The notes beneath the pieces are model-generated. The model searched no databases and was not told where the DNA came from. It saw only the letters and a list, made by a program, of their open reading frames with translations. From assembly GCF_001995985.1 (NCBI RefSeq), contig NZ_MUFC01000003.1, positions 218,979-257,146 on the forward strand: a stretch of DNA of 38,168 nucleotides, written 5' to 3'. The translations under genes and the position numbers were made by a program. The stretch comes from Salinivibrio sharmensis (GTDB lineage Bacteria; Pseudomonadota; Gammaproteobacteria; Enterobacterales; Vibrionaceae). Shown here in pieces: positions 9,366 to 17,254 of this stretch. Positions within the stretch are counted from its first letter, which is position 1. Every line of letters starts with the position of its first letter.

Positions 9366-10193
9366 CTATTTGAGCTTGTAAATGATGCCGGGGTTACAGC
9401 GGATCATCTCAAACTTGTCGGTTAACCCCGTGAGTGACTCCGACGCGCCCAAGATCAAGTAACCGCCGGGGTTTAGTGCCCCCGCCATTTGATTCAATAC
9501 TTTGGCTTTCATATCAGGGGAAAAATAGATCAGCACATTACGACAGAATATAATGTCAAACTTGCCTAACAGGCTATAGCTTTCCATTAAGTTTTGCGGG
9601 CGGAACGTCACCATGCGCTTGATGTTTTCTTTCACCCGCATTTTGCCGTCTCCCACATCTTCGAAGAAGGTACGTCGACGTTCCGGTGACAGCCCGCGTC
9701 CCAGTGCCAAGTTGTCGTATATCCCCTGGCGACACGCCTCCAGCATGGATGTCGATATATCGGTCGCGGTGATACTCACACTTCCAAGCATGCCAGGTTT
9801 GCGCTGCTGGGTTTCCGCCACCGTCATGGCAATGGAGTAAGGCTCCTGTCCTGAAGAGCTTGCTGAGGACCAGATTTTTATCGGCTTACGAGATTTGGCT
9901 AGCTCGGGTAAAAAACGATGTGCCAACACTTCATACGGATAGGTATCGCGAAACCACAGGGTTTCGTTAGTGGTCATCGCATCAATTGCCGCAACCGCGA
10001 GTTCACGATTACGCCCCGTAATCACCGACTTTATCAATTCTGACAGCGACCCCACGCCAAATTTATTCACCAGCGGGCTCAAGCGGCTGCGTACCAGGTA
10101 CTGCTTGCTATCTCCCAGTACGATCCCACACTTGGCTTCGAGATGTTTGCAAAAGTCTCGATATTCTTGGTCACTGATTGCTACATTTGTCAT
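9366..10193 (-). CDS. cheR: chemotaxis protein methyltransferase CheR
   Basis: CheR methylates glutamates on chemoreceptors using S-adenosylmethionine and so drives adaptation. An all-alpha N-terminal domain (about residues 1-70) precedes the SAM-dependent methyltransferase domain. Landmarks are TNETLWFRD (75-83), the SAM-binding SSASSSGQEPYS (109-120), TATDIS (142-147) and FCRNVLIYF (216-224). The 275-residue length is standard. It lies 26 bases downstream of cheV, forming a two-gene unit closed by the terminator at 9331-9364. The ATG at 10193 has only a weak ribosome binding site, so expression may depend on coupling or be low, as is usual for CheR. Confidence 0.95.
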   Translation of the reverse strand: MTNVAISDQEYRDFCKHLEAKCGIVLGDSKQYLVRSRLSPLVNKFGVGSLSELIKSVITGRNRELAVAAIDAMTTNETLWFRDTYPYEVLAHRFLPELAKSRKPIKIWSSASSSGQEPYSIAMTVAETQQRKPGMLGSVSITATDISTSMLEACRQGIYDNLALGRGLSPERRRTFFEDVGDGKMRVKENIKRMVTFRPQNLMESYSLLGKFDIIFCRNVLIYFSPDMKAKVLNQMAGALNPGGYLILGASESLTGLTDKFEMIRCNPGIIYKLK

Positions 10194-10219
10194 TAATTAA
10201 CTCAATCGCTCTGGTTGGG

Positions 10220-11143
10220 TTACGACTTAACCGCCTCGAGTACGGCAGAGCCCAGTTCATCTGGATCGAACTTCGCAATAAACGAGTTAGCCCCTACACG
10301 CTGAACCATGGCCTCGTTGAATACCCCACTCAATGATGAGTGCAATACTACATGAAGATCCTTGAGACTCGAATCTTTTCTAATCTCTGTTGTGAGGGTA
10401 TACCCATCCATTTCAGGCATTTCGATATCAGAAATCACCAAGGCAAGCTGACTGTAGATATTTCCCTCGGCGGCCATTTCTTTCAGTTTTTCTAGTGCTT
10501 CTTTGCCATCTTGAACCAAGATAACGTCGTAGCCGACGCTTTCAACCGCGCGCTTCACCTGCCGGCGTGCAACGCTGGAATCATCGGCCACTAGCACTTG
10601 ACTCGGAGCACTTTCTTCCCGTTCTTCACGTTTCGAAAGCACTTCCTCACTCACATCTTCGTTCACAGGTGCGATTTCATTGAGAATTTTTTCAACATCG
10701 AGCACTTCCACCAACTCGTCATCAATTTCAGTGACCGCCGTGAGGTAGTGAGATCGCCCTGTCCCTTGAGGAGGGGGAAGAATTTTTTCCCAGTTCATAT
10801 TAACGATACGCTCGACCGAGCCCACTAAAAAGCCCTGCATCGAACGGTTGAATTCTGCAATGATCACAAAACGATTTTCTGGATCGGGAATTGCTGGCCC
10901 GCCTGTTGCTAGGCTCATGTCAATGACAGAGACAGTTTGACCGCGGATGTGTGCCACCCCTTTCACCAAAGGATGCAAGTTTGCCATTGCGGTGAGTCGT
11001 GGGCACTGCAGCACTTCTTTGACTTTAAACACATTAATGCCAAAGCGCTGTTTTCTCATCAGGCGGAAAGTCAACAGCTCTAACCGGTTTTGTCCCACCA
11101 ACTGTGTACGCTGGTTGACCGAATCAAGAACACCACCTGTCAT
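10220..11143 (-). CDS. cheV: chemotaxis coupling/response-regulator protein CheV
   Basis: CheV joins a CheW-like receptor-coupling domain (about residues 14-160) to a C-terminal receiver domain (about 182-305). The receiver has the acidic pair Asp187-Asp188 in VLVADDSS and the phosphoacceptor Asp239 in LVISDIEMPEMDG. CheV couples receptors to the CheA kinase and is thought to be tuned by CheA-mediated phosphorylation. Its 307 residues are typical. The ATG at 11143 is preceded by GGAG eight bases upstream. It is divergent from flgA and co-directional with cheR, the arrangement expected in vibrios. Confidence 0.94.
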   Translation of the reverse strand: MTGGVLDSVNQRTQLVGQNRLELLTFRLMRKQRFGINVFKVKEVLQCPRLTAMANLHPLVKGVAHIRGQTVSVIDMSLATGGPAIPDPENRFVIIAEFNRSMQGFLVGSVERIVNMNWEKILPPPQGTGRSHYLTAVTEIDDELVEVLDVEKILNEIAPVNEDVSEEVLSKREEREESAPSQVLVADDSSVARRQVKRAVESVGYDVILVQDGKEALEKLKEMAAEGNIYSQLALVISDIEMPEMDGYTLTTEIRKDSSLKDLHVVLHSSLSGVFNEAMVQRVGANSFIAKFDPDELGSAVLEAVKS

Positions 11144-11270
11144 AAGATAAACTCCATATTGCCCCGTTTTTTTAGTAGAGTAGCATGGTAATCATAGTGG
11201 GTAATCACATGACTCTCGAGAAAGAAGGGAAAAAAATTTTCTTAACATCCACTACTGATGGATTGGAACT

Positions 11271-11963
11271 ATGTCCAAGATATTGCGTTTATTTATCGTC
11301 ATTTTGCTCACAAGCTTTAGCGTAAGTATAGCCGCTGCCACTGTAAGTCAAATTGAAGCGGTGCAAGAAGCCGCGGAAGCGCATGTTGCCAGTATTATTT
11401 CGCTGCCTGAAAATGGCGAACTCAACATCGCAGCGGGGAACCTTGATTCGCGCATGCGCCTAACCGATTGCCCCGTGCCACTCGACACCAAAGTGCCAGG
11501 CCGTCAACAGATTAATACCTCCGTCACCGTGATGGTGTCTTGTGATCGAGACAACTGGCAAGTGTATATTCCGGTTAAAATCGAGTTGATGACTCCCTCG
11601 GTCGTGGCAAAACGACCGCTCAATCGTGGCATGACTATTGCTTCAAATGATCTAGCCGTTCAGATGGTAAATAGTCGGTTTCAACGCGGGCACACCTATA
11701 CGCAACCCGCGCGTTTAATTGGCTCTAAAGTCAAACGAACCGTGGGAATAGGTGAACCGATCAGCAGTAACGATGTCTGCGCCGTGTGTCGAAATGATGA
11801 CGTTTTGATCACTGCGCAAGGAAACGGACTGAACATTGTTGCAAAAGGTACGGCATTAAGTGATGGCGCTCTAGGTGAGCAAATAAAAGTAAAGAACGAT
11901 AAATCTAACCGGATTGTCGATGCTACAATCTCAGCGGTCGGCGAAGTAACGGTTAATTTCTAA
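11271..11963 (+). CDS. flgA: flagellar P-ring assembly chaperone FlgA
   Basis: FlgA is a periplasmic chaperone that helps FlgI assemble into the P ring. A signal peptide covers residues about 1-22 (hydrophobic core FIVILLTSFSVSIAAA). The C-terminal half is a SAF-type domain, with KRPLNRGMTIASNDLAVQMV and the closing VVAKG-like/IKVKN segments typical of FlgA. Cysteine pairs at TDCPV/VSCDR and at DVCAVC could form disulfides in the periplasm. At 230 residues it is full length. The ribosome binding site is weak (GGA). It is the first gene of flgA-flgM-flgN, facing cheV. Confidence 0.93.
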   Translation: MSKILRLFIVILLTSFSVSIAAATVSQIEAVQEAAEAHVASIISLPENGELNIAAGNLDSRMRLTDCPVPLDTKVPGRQQINTSVTVMVSCDRDNWQVYIPVKIELMTPSVVAKRPLNRGMTIASNDLAVQMVNSRFQRGHTYTQPARLIGSKVKRTVGIGEPISSNDVCAVCRNDDVLITAQGNGLNIVAKGTALSDGALGEQIKVKNDKSNRIVDATISAVGEVTVNF

Positions 11964-11981
11964 CTTTTTACGCCACAATGC

Positions 11982-12008
11982 TAAAGTAACAGCAAGGTGT
12001 GCCGATAT
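11982..12008 (+). promoter_or_regulatory. putative sigma-28 (FliA) promoter of flgMN
   Basis: TAAAGTAA, eleven bases, GCCGATAT closely matches the sigma-28 consensus TAAAGTTT-N11-GCCGATAA, with exact spacing, 45 bases before flgM. This makes flgM a late gene, as known in Vibrio, so the anti-sigma factor is made under the sigma factor it inhibits. Confidence 0.88.
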
Positions 12009-12052
12009 GCTGAGCGACGGACTCAAAAAGCGACTGACAGTAAGGCGATGTT

Positions 12053-12376
12053 ATGGCGAGTATTGACCAACTACGTGGTAATCAGCAAACCCTGACCACA
12101 ACTCGTAATACGAGTAACCAGACCAAAACACAAGAAACGCAAAGCGGCTCAGTTCGTGAACAGCAAGGGGTAAAACCCCAAGACGACGCTGTTTCGCTCA
12201 GCCAACAAAGCCAAGTGATCGATAAAATGAATCAGAAAATGGCATCTGAGCCCTACTTTGATAGCGCCAAAGTTGATCAAATCAAGCAAGCGATATCAAA
12301 CGGCTCATACAAAGTGGATCCTGATAAGCTCGCCGCAAACATGATGCGTTTCGAGAACGATCTCAACGATAGCTAA
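12053..12376 (+). CDS. flgM: anti-sigma-28 factor FlgM
   Basis: FlgM binds sigma-28 (FliA) and blocks late flagellar genes until it is exported through the finished hook. The 107-residue protein begins MASIDQLRGNQQTLTTTRN and has a low-complexity Gln/Thr-rich, probably disordered N-terminal half. The C-terminal sigma-binding part contains DAVSLSQQSQVIDKMNQKMA and FDSAKVDQIKQAISNGSYKV, the recognisable FlgM signature. It is preceded by a sigma-28-type promoter and an AAGG ribosome binding site, and is followed by flgN after 16 bases. Confidence 0.93.
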   Translation: MASIDQLRGNQQTLTTTRNTSNQTKTQETQSGSVREQQGVKPQDDAVSLSQQSQVIDKMNQKMASEPYFDSAKVDQIKQAISNGSYKVDPDKLAANMMRFENDLNDS

Positions 12377-12392
12377 GCTGATTGGAGTGGTT

Positions 12393-12827
12393 ATGACCCC
12401 TACTGCGCCTTTAACAACCTTGGTTGAACAGCAACTCGAGCGAGTCCAAGCGCTACAAAGCGTGCTCGAGCAAGAAGCCGGTGTCATTGCCAGCCGCTCC
12501 TCCGAAGATATCGAAGCAATAGCCAAGCAAAAACAGTCGCTTATCAACGAAATTCAACGTAATGATGCGCAAATTAGCCGTCACCCAGAGCGCGATTTAC
12601 TCAACCATGATGAGACGTTAAGTGAGCACGTTAGTGCCATTCAATCCACCCTCTCTGCCTGCAAACAGCAAAATGAAACCAATGGCATCGCGCTACAGCG
12701 CGCCAGTTTGAGTATTCATCGCCTGCGCAACCTTTTCCAAGAAAGCGGTGGTAAGTCAGAACTGACCTACAACCAAGACGGTAATGCGTCGGGGAGAAAA
12801 ACTCTAGGCACTAACGTTAAAGCATAA
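12393..12827 (+). CDS. flgN: flagellar export chaperone FlgN
   Basis: FlgN keeps the junction proteins FlgK and FlgL soluble and delivers them to the export gate. The 144-residue protein is almost entirely helical, with long Gln/Glu/Leu-rich stretches (VEQQLERVQALQSVLEQE) and a central IAKQKQSLINEIQRND segment as in FlgN/FlgM-linked proteins. The closing part around LSIHRLRNLFQESGG is also typical. I start it at the ATG at 12393, five bases after TTGGAG. An in-frame GTG two codons upstream overlaps that site. Sequence identity in this family is low, so the call leans on position after flgM. Confidence 0.87.
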   Translation: MTPTAPLTTLVEQQLERVQALQSVLEQEAGVIASRSSEDIEAIAKQKQSLINEIQRNDAQISRHPERDLLNHDETLSEHVSAIQSTLSACKQQNETNGIALQRASLSIHRLRNLFQESGGKSELTYNQDGNASGRKTLGTNVKA

Positions 12828-13010
12828 CGTCCTCCTTCTTCCTCACGCCCAACGACCAGCACACAGCCAGCCACACTACACCGTCCACCTATTTGCCTCG
12901 CTTTCCTTGTTTGTCTCATCGCTGCACGACCGTCTACCTGTCTTTTGCCAACTCTGGTTTGTTCCCTACGAGAGCGTGATACGCTATCCCGCCACTCTGG
13001 TGCCAAGCAC

Positions 13011-13034
13011 AAAAAAAGCGAGCATAACGCTCGC
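13011..13034 (-). terminator. terminator after flgP
   Basis: On the minus strand GCGAGC, a five-base loop and GCTCGC are followed directly by seven T residues. This is a standard intrinsic terminator for the flgOP transcript. Confidence 0.85.
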
Positions 13035-13039
13035 TCTCC

Positions 13040-13062
13040 GCCTAAAAGCATAGGCCGTTTTT
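13040..13062 (+). terminator. weak terminator after flgN
   Basis: GCCTA and TAGGC pair around a six-base loop and are followed by CGTTTTT. It lies head-on to the flgP terminator. The 5-bp stem is marginal. Confidence 0.5.
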
Positions 13063-13133
13063 ATACTCTACCCACGCGTGCCAACATGTTGGCGTCATCC
13101 ATCGCCTTTAACCAAAGAGACACGCTATCGTGG

Positions 13134-13568
13134 CTAGAAAATAATATTATTGTTATTCGGCACAGGCTGCGATTCGCCATAGCGTTTCATTTTCTGCATG
13201 GTATCAAGATCCAGCTCGAGCTCAGTGACGTAGCTGTCACCTACTTTATAACTGGCCACCACTTCTGCACCGCGGATAATACCATCCACCGCACCTTGAG
13301 TGGTGTCACGGCCTAAGCTTTGATCGTCCACACGCGAGCGACTACTTACCCGTAATCCATATACCTGCTCACTCAACTCTTTATACGCGTCGACCTTTGA
13401 GGCACGCATAGCACGGGTTTCTTTTTCTTCTTGGGTTGCGCCTTGTTGCGCACTGATCGATGCCATTCCCACCGCAGAAATGATATTTTCTTCTTTCATC
13501 TTGGTTAATGGCTGACAGGCTGACAGCATCAGCAAGATTGCGATGACAAATCCGTGTTTCGTAAACAT
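13134..13568 (-). CDS. flgP: outer-membrane lipoprotein FlgP (LPP20 family)
   Basis: FlgP is an outer-membrane lipoprotein needed for Vibrio motility; it forms part of the basal disk around the outer-membrane rings. The signal peptide ends MLSAC, making Cys18 the lipidated residue. The rest is an LPP20-type domain: ETRAMRASKVDAYKELSEQV, then VSSRSRV and a GIIRGAEVVASYKVGDSYVTELELDL core. The 144-residue length fits. An AAGG site lies seven bases before the ATG. It follows flgO by 24 bases. The protein ends with an Asn-rich PVPNNNNIIF tail. Confidence 0.92.
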   Translation of the reverse strand: MFTKHGFVIAILLMLSACQPLTKMKEENIISAVGMASISAQQGATQEEKETRAMRASKVDAYKELSEQVYGLRVSSRSRVDDQSLGRDTTQGAVDGIIRGAEVVASYKVGDSYVTELELDLDTMQKMKRYGESQPVPNNNNIIF

Positions 13569-13592
13569 TTATCTACCTTACTCTTTCCTATA

Positions 13593-14228
13593 CTAAGGTT
13601 TTAGCACCACTGTCTCACGCTTCACGCGGTTTTGATCATCTCGAATAATCACGCCATCGCGTTTGCGAACCTTGTATAAACTATCAATATCACGCCCAAT
13701 ACGATCGGCCGGCAAGAAGCCTTGCGCCGAGGCAACCACCACGCGAGATTCCATACCGATTACCCGGGCATTGACCAATACCCCGCCGCCTTGACGCAAC
13801 ATAGTTCCCGTCAATACATAATCGATTTGTTGTTCAGGGTTCAGCTCTTTCCAGTCTCGGCTAATGGTAAAATCTCCGTCTTCCGTGACCCGAATCGCGC
13901 CCGTCGATTTAAAGTCAATCACCGTAAAGCCGCGGCGCTGCATTTGGTAAATCAGCCCCTCGGTCACGGTATTACCTAACCAGTTGGTCTCATCCATTTT
14001 TTGCAAATCAACAAACGAGGTAACCGCCAAGGGCGTTCGCGCTGTCAAATACGCATTGGTGGCTAACAGCTCATCGGCCATGCTATTTAGAAAATAATCA
14101 AGGGTGTGACGTGGCCGCTGCTTAAGGAAAAACTCACTGCCCGAATACGGCTCTTTGCCGTTATAAATTGGCGTGTAAGCACAGCCTGTTACCCATAGCG
14201 CTACTATCGCCACTATCCACTTTTTCAT
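13593..14228 (-). CDS. flgO: outer-membrane lipoprotein FlgO
   Basis: FlgO is an outer-membrane lipoprotein that supports polar flagellum stability in Vibrio. A short lipoprotein signal MKKWIVAIVALWVTGC puts the lipidated Cys at 16. The body shows the FlgO domain: LDYFLNSMADELLATN, LAVTSFVDLQKMDETNWLG, EGLIYQMQRRGFTVIDFK and the closing VLTGTMLRQGGGVLVNARVI. At 211 residues the size is expected. GGAG lies nine bases before the ATG. It is the first gene of flgOP and divergent from flgT. A sigma-28-like promoter lies upstream, which would make it a late gene. Confidence 0.92.
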   Translation of the reverse strand: MKKWIVAIVALWVTGCAYTPIYNGKEPYSGSEFFLKQRPRHTLDYFLNSMADELLATNAYLTARTPLAVTSFVDLQKMDETNWLGNTVTEGLIYQMQRRGFTVIDFKSTGAIRVTEDGDFTISRDWKELNPEQQIDYVLTGTMLRQGGGVLVNARVIGMESRVVVASAQGFLPADRIGRDIDSLYKVRKRDGVIIRDDQNRVKRETVVLKP

Positions 14229-14280
14229 CGTATCATGCTCCGCGCTCAGTCATCGATGTGAGACAAGTGTGTCATTAAGG

Positions 14281-14307
14281 GTATCGGTTGATTTCATTAA
14301 ACCTTTA
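14281..14307 (-). promoter_or_regulatory. putative sigma-28 promoter of flgOP
   Basis: On the minus strand TAAAGGTT, eleven bases, ACCGATAC matches the sigma-28 consensus at most positions with correct spacing. It lies about 53 bases before the flgO ATG. I found no equally good sigma-54 site on this strand. Confidence 0.72.
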
Positions 14308-14438
14308 CCTTTGATTGCTGGCTCTATTTAGGTACACAACTTGCATCAGCGTCTTTGCGTCATCTTTTTGGTAGGACTTAACCCTACGCACTAATAGATT
14401 GAAAGCAATTTCCATACCCACTAAGTGAGATTTTGACT

Positions 14439-15572
14439 ATGAAAACCCTTTTGGCGCGGTTAACGCTCATTGTCAGCCTGAGTGTCGCTCCTTGGACACA
14501 CGCGGCGTGGTATGAAGTATCGGCCAGTTCCCCCATACTCGAAAGCCAGCAAGCCGCCCGTGTTCGGGCACTTGAAGCCGCGACCTTTGATGCCATGCGC
14601 TTCGCCGGTGCCGATGTAGGCAGCTTGCAGCAACTCAAGCGTTTTTACTCGCAAGTCAAACCTGGTTATCAGTTTAGCGGCAATGCGGTGCGCGAGGTAC
14701 AAGTGTTAGAAGAAGGCACGCAAGGCGGCAATTATGTTGTCAATCTGCGCTTAGATATCTATCCATCGGCAAACGCTTGCCACAAAACCCAGTATAAAAA
14801 AGGCATGGTGTTAACACGTTTTCCCATCGTGTCACCACAGCAAGCCGCGTTGGGCGGGATTTATCAGTTTGGTGATGACTTTTCAGTGCTGTTAAACCGC
14901 GAAATAAAACAGCACGCACAGAGCTTTGTTGGGCGTGGAATTGCCAATGTTGACGTCTCACCCAATGCGCCCCGCTCGGTGGCCATGTTAGCGGAAGACA
15001 AAGACGCGCAATTTGTGATTACAGGCGCAATCACTGACTTGTCTGCCACAACCGACGCCAGTGGCTTTGGTGAGGCAAAAAATAACCGCCAATTGGCCGT
15101 CAATGTTCAGGCAATGGACAGTGAGAGTGGTGAAGTCATATTTCAACGCCGCTATCGCGATGTCGCCCAATGGCCGTTTGAACGCCACAGCCAAGTTGAC
15201 ACGCAAACAGCGCGTTTTTGGCAATCTCCTTATGGGCAAATGGCACGCCGCATGAGCCGAAATATTCTGTTGGACTTGGAGTCATCGCTGTCTTGTCGCG
15301 CCAGCAAGCCAGAAATCGTCGCCCTCAAAGACAATATTGCACAAATCAATGTCGGACGTATCAATGGGGTTAAACAAGGCGATCAATTAAACCTTTGGCA
15401 CATTGCCTCGTTCACCGATGATTTAGGTATCGTCCGTACTCAACGTCGAAAAAGCGGGATAACACTGACCGTTGCACGCGTTTATGAAAGCAGCGCTGAA
15501 GCCGTGGTTCAACCCAATAACCTCAGCGGTAGCATACAAATCGGCGACATAGTGACCAAAGGGGTAAATTAA
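14439..15572 (+). CDS. flgT: flagellar H-ring protein FlgT
   Basis: FlgT is a periplasmic protein that forms the H ring around the basal body and helps anchor the MotX/MotY T ring of sodium-driven motors. A signal peptide (MKTLLARLTLIVSLSVAPWTHA) is followed by AWYEVSASSPILESQQAARV at the start of the N domain. A middle domain contains FVITGAITDLSAT and VNVQAMDSESGEVIFQRRYR. The C domain starts near IAQINVGRINGVKQGDQLNL. Its 377 residues match vibrio FlgT. I start at the ATG at 14439 rather than the TTG two codons upstream. A terminator follows directly. Confidence 0.93.
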   Translation: MKTLLARLTLIVSLSVAPWTHAAWYEVSASSPILESQQAARVRALEAATFDAMRFAGADVGSLQQLKRFYSQVKPGYQFSGNAVREVQVLEEGTQGGNYVVNLRLDIYPSANACHKTQYKKGMVLTRFPIVSPQQAALGGIYQFGDDFSVLLNREIKQHAQSFVGRGIANVDVSPNAPRSVAMLAEDKDAQFVITGAITDLSATTDASGFGEAKNNRQLAVNVQAMDSESGEVIFQRRYRDVAQWPFERHSQVDTQTARFWQSPYGQMARRMSRNILLDLESSLSCRASKPEIVALKDNIAQINVGRINGVKQGDQLNLWHIASFTDDLGIVRTQRRKSGITLTVARVYESSAEAVVQPNNLSGSIQIGDIVTKGVN

Positions 15573-15575
15573 ATG

Positions 15576-15606
15576 AAAACAGGCGCTTAAATCGCGCCTG
15601 TTTTTA
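15576..15606 (+). terminator. terminator after flgT
   Basis: An 8-bp stem, ACAGGCGC with GCGCCTGT, with flanking A and T runs (AAAAC before, TTTT after) begins seven bases after the flgT stop. The symmetric layout could work on both strands. Confidence 0.85.
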
Positions 15607-15622
15607 CGTATAATGGCGACAC

Positions 15623-15698
15623 GCTCTCATAGCTCAACAGGATAGAGCAGTCGCCTCCTAAGCGATCGATCGGGGTTCGAGTCCCTGTGGGAGCGCCA
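15623..15698 (+). tRNA. tRNA-Arg (anticodon CCT)
   Basis: The 76-base sequence folds into a full cloverleaf. The acceptor stem pairs GCTCTCA with TGGGAGC, the D stem pairs GCTC with GAGC, the anticodon stem pairs GTCGC with GCGAT around loop CTCCTAA, and the T stem pairs CGGGG with CCCTG around TTCGAGT. The discriminator G is followed by an encoded CCA. The anticodon CCT reads the AGG codon. Such single tRNA genes are common integration sites, but no integrase or 3' duplication is visible nearby. Confidence 0.95.
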
Positions 15699-15714
15699 TT
15701 ATCTTTCTATATGG

Positions 15715-16215
15715 CTATAACCAGGTTAAGGCCTGTGTATAGGTTGCCAGCAGCCACAAGCTCAGCATTGCCATCACGCCAGCTAAAATGTCGTCCAACA
15801 TGATCCCTAAGCCACCATGGATATGCTTATCCAACCAGCTGATCGGCCAGGGTTTCGCCATATCAAAGATGCGGAATAACACAAAACCGGCTAAAACGAT
15901 TTGCCAATCGGTGCTGGGTACCAAGGCCATGGTTAGCCAGAATCCTACGAACTCGTCCCAAACGATCGCGCCATGATCATGCACTTGCATATCTTTAGAC
16001 GCCCGCCCGCAAATAGCAATGCCGGCAAGGCCACCGACAATAATGGCCACCCACAGCCCAAGGGGGCCGCCATAATTGATAAACGCAAGATAAAACGGCA
16101 CCGCAAATAAGGTACCGACCGTCCCGGGTACAATCGGTGACAAACCACTACCAAAGCCAAGCGCAAGCAGATGGTAAGGGTTGGTTAAAGACAAACGATG
16201 TTTAGGATCCGTCAC
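15715..16215 (-). CDS. pgpA: phosphatidylglycerophosphatase A
   Basis: PgpA removes the phosphate from phosphatidylglycerol phosphate at the inner membrane to yield phosphatidylglycerol. The 166-residue membrane protein has the family motifs LLALGFGSGLSPIVPGTVGT near the N-terminus and IVWDEFVGFW, with acidic residues thought to be catalytic, followed by SWLDKHIHGGLGIMLDDILA. Several hydrophobic segments are evident, including near residues 45-65, 110-130 and 140-160. The start is a GTG at 16215 after AAGGAGC. It overlaps the end of thiL by 14 bases, so the two are translationally linked, a pairing common in gamma-proteobacteria. Confidence 0.94.
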   Translation of the reverse strand: MTDPKHRLSLTNPYHLLALGFGSGLSPIVPGTVGTLFAVPFYLAFINYGGPLGLWVAIIVGGLAGIAICGRASKDMQVHDHGAIVWDEFVGFWLTMALVPSTDWQIVLAGFVLFRIFDMAKPWPISWLDKHIHGGLGIMLDDILAGVMAMLSLWLLATYTQALTWL

Positions 16216-17191
16216 AACTTGGCTCCTTAAAGTGATCCCACCCGGACAGCGTCCAGTCTAGAGGCTGATTGTCTGCGACAAGTTCAAGGCGATGGCTGCC
16301 GGTTATTTGTCCGATACATTGCACACTCACGCCACTGTGCTTGAGTGCTGTATCTAATGTGCCACGGTGTAGCTCAGGGACAGTAAAACATAGTTCATAC
16401 TCCTCACCACTGGTCAGGGCAAGTTTTTGTGCCTGTTCGACACTGGTTTGATCGGCTAACAAGGCTTCAGAAAGTGGTAATTGCGCCACATCGACTTTTG
16501 CACCAACACCGCTGGCGGTGAGGATGTGGGTTAAGTCTGCATGTAGACCATCAGAAATATCAATCGCCGCTGACGCGATACCACGCAACGCCTGTCCAGC
16601 GGTTACTCGGGGCTGAGCGCGATAATGACGATTGATTAATGTGGTTGCGCGCGCCTTATCAACCACTGTTTTTCCGAGAATATAATCAAGCCCGGCTTGG
16701 CTCTCACCCAATGTGCCGGTCACAAAAATCCAGTCGCCCGGTTTCGCCCCCGCACGAGTCAGCGCCTGCCCTTTAGGCACATGGCCATGTAAGGTAATAG
16801 TGATGCTTTTGGGCCCACGTGTGGTATCACCGCCAATCAGCTGGACTTGAAAGTGCTCGGCAAGGGCCGCAAAGCCTTGGCAAAACCCTGCCACCCAAGC
16901 TTCATCGGGGTCAGGCAAGGTAAGCGCCAGTGAACACCACGCTGGTATTGCGCCCATTGCAGCTAGATCGCTTAAGTTAGAGGCTAACGCTTTATGCGCC
17001 ACATCAGAGGCACTCGCAGTCGGAAGAAAATGTGTCCCCTCCACCAGCGTATCTGTGGTCACCACTAACTGACAGCCTTCAGGGATCTCGACCAATGCAC
17101 AGTCATCACCAATGCCAAGAGCGACATCACGACGCTTGACCGGCTGACGAGCGAAGTAGTCGCGAATCAAATCAAATTCGTTGCGTGTCAT
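16202..17191 (-). CDS. thiL: thiamine-monophosphate kinase ThiL
   Basis: ThiL phosphorylates thiamine monophosphate to thiamine pyrophosphate with ATP. It begins MTRNEFDLIRDYFARQPVKR, and carries GIGDDCALVEIP and VTTDTLVEGTHFLP, the Mg-ATP and substrate loops of the AIR synthase-like fold. Further motifs are LQLIGGDTTRGPKSITITLHG and AIDISDGLHADL. Its 329 residues are normal. The ribosome binding site is poor, and the nusB terminator lies only 26 bases upstream, so thiL may be read through from the rib-nusB transcript or have a promoter within the nusB end. Confidence 0.95.
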   Translation of the reverse strand: MTRNEFDLIRDYFARQPVKRRDVALGIGDDCALVEIPEGCQLVVTTDTLVEGTHFLPTASASDVAHKALASNLSDLAAMGAIPAWCSLALTLPDPDEAWVAGFCQGFAALAEHFQVQLIGGDTTRGPKSITITLHGHVPKGQALTRAGAKPGDWIFVTGTLGESQAGLDYILGKTVVDKARATTLINRHYRAQPRVTAGQALRGIASAAIDISDGLHADLTHILTASGVGAKVDVAQLPLSEALLADQTSVEQAQKLALTSGEEYELCFTVPELHRGTLDTALKHSGVSVQCIGQITGSHRLELVADNQPLDWTLSGWDHFKEPSCDGS

Positions 17192-17216
17192 AACACTATT
17201 TTTGTTGGATAGAACA

Positions 17217-17241
17217 ATAAAAAGGCCAGCAGTGCTGGCCT
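17217..17241 (-). terminator. terminator after nusB
   Basis: Read on the minus strand, GGCCAGC and GCTGGCC pair around a three-base loop, followed by TTTTTATT. It lies 14 bases past nusB and would end the nrdR-rib-nusB transcript before thiL. Confidence 0.85.
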
Positions 17242-17254
17242 AGTCGGGAAGGGA

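Larger units (their letters stand above)
12828..13133. other. intergenic region between flgN and flgP
   Basis: These 306 bases contain no convincing gene. They hold two back-to-back terminators at 13011-13062 that close the convergent flgN and flgP units. The stretch from 12830 to 13010 shows no promoter or repeat that I can support; a minus-strand open frame here lacks a plausible protein composition. Confidence 0.6.

Noticed and set aside
12767-13051. 94-codon minus-strand ORF over the flgN end and the terminators
   Set aside because: It crosses two terminators and overlaps flgN; composition is Arg/Gly-rich antisense noise.
14332-14347. Sigma-54 site for flgT
   Set aside because: AGGTAC-N5-TTGCA keeps only four of six bases in the first block, so it is mentioned but not listed as a feature.
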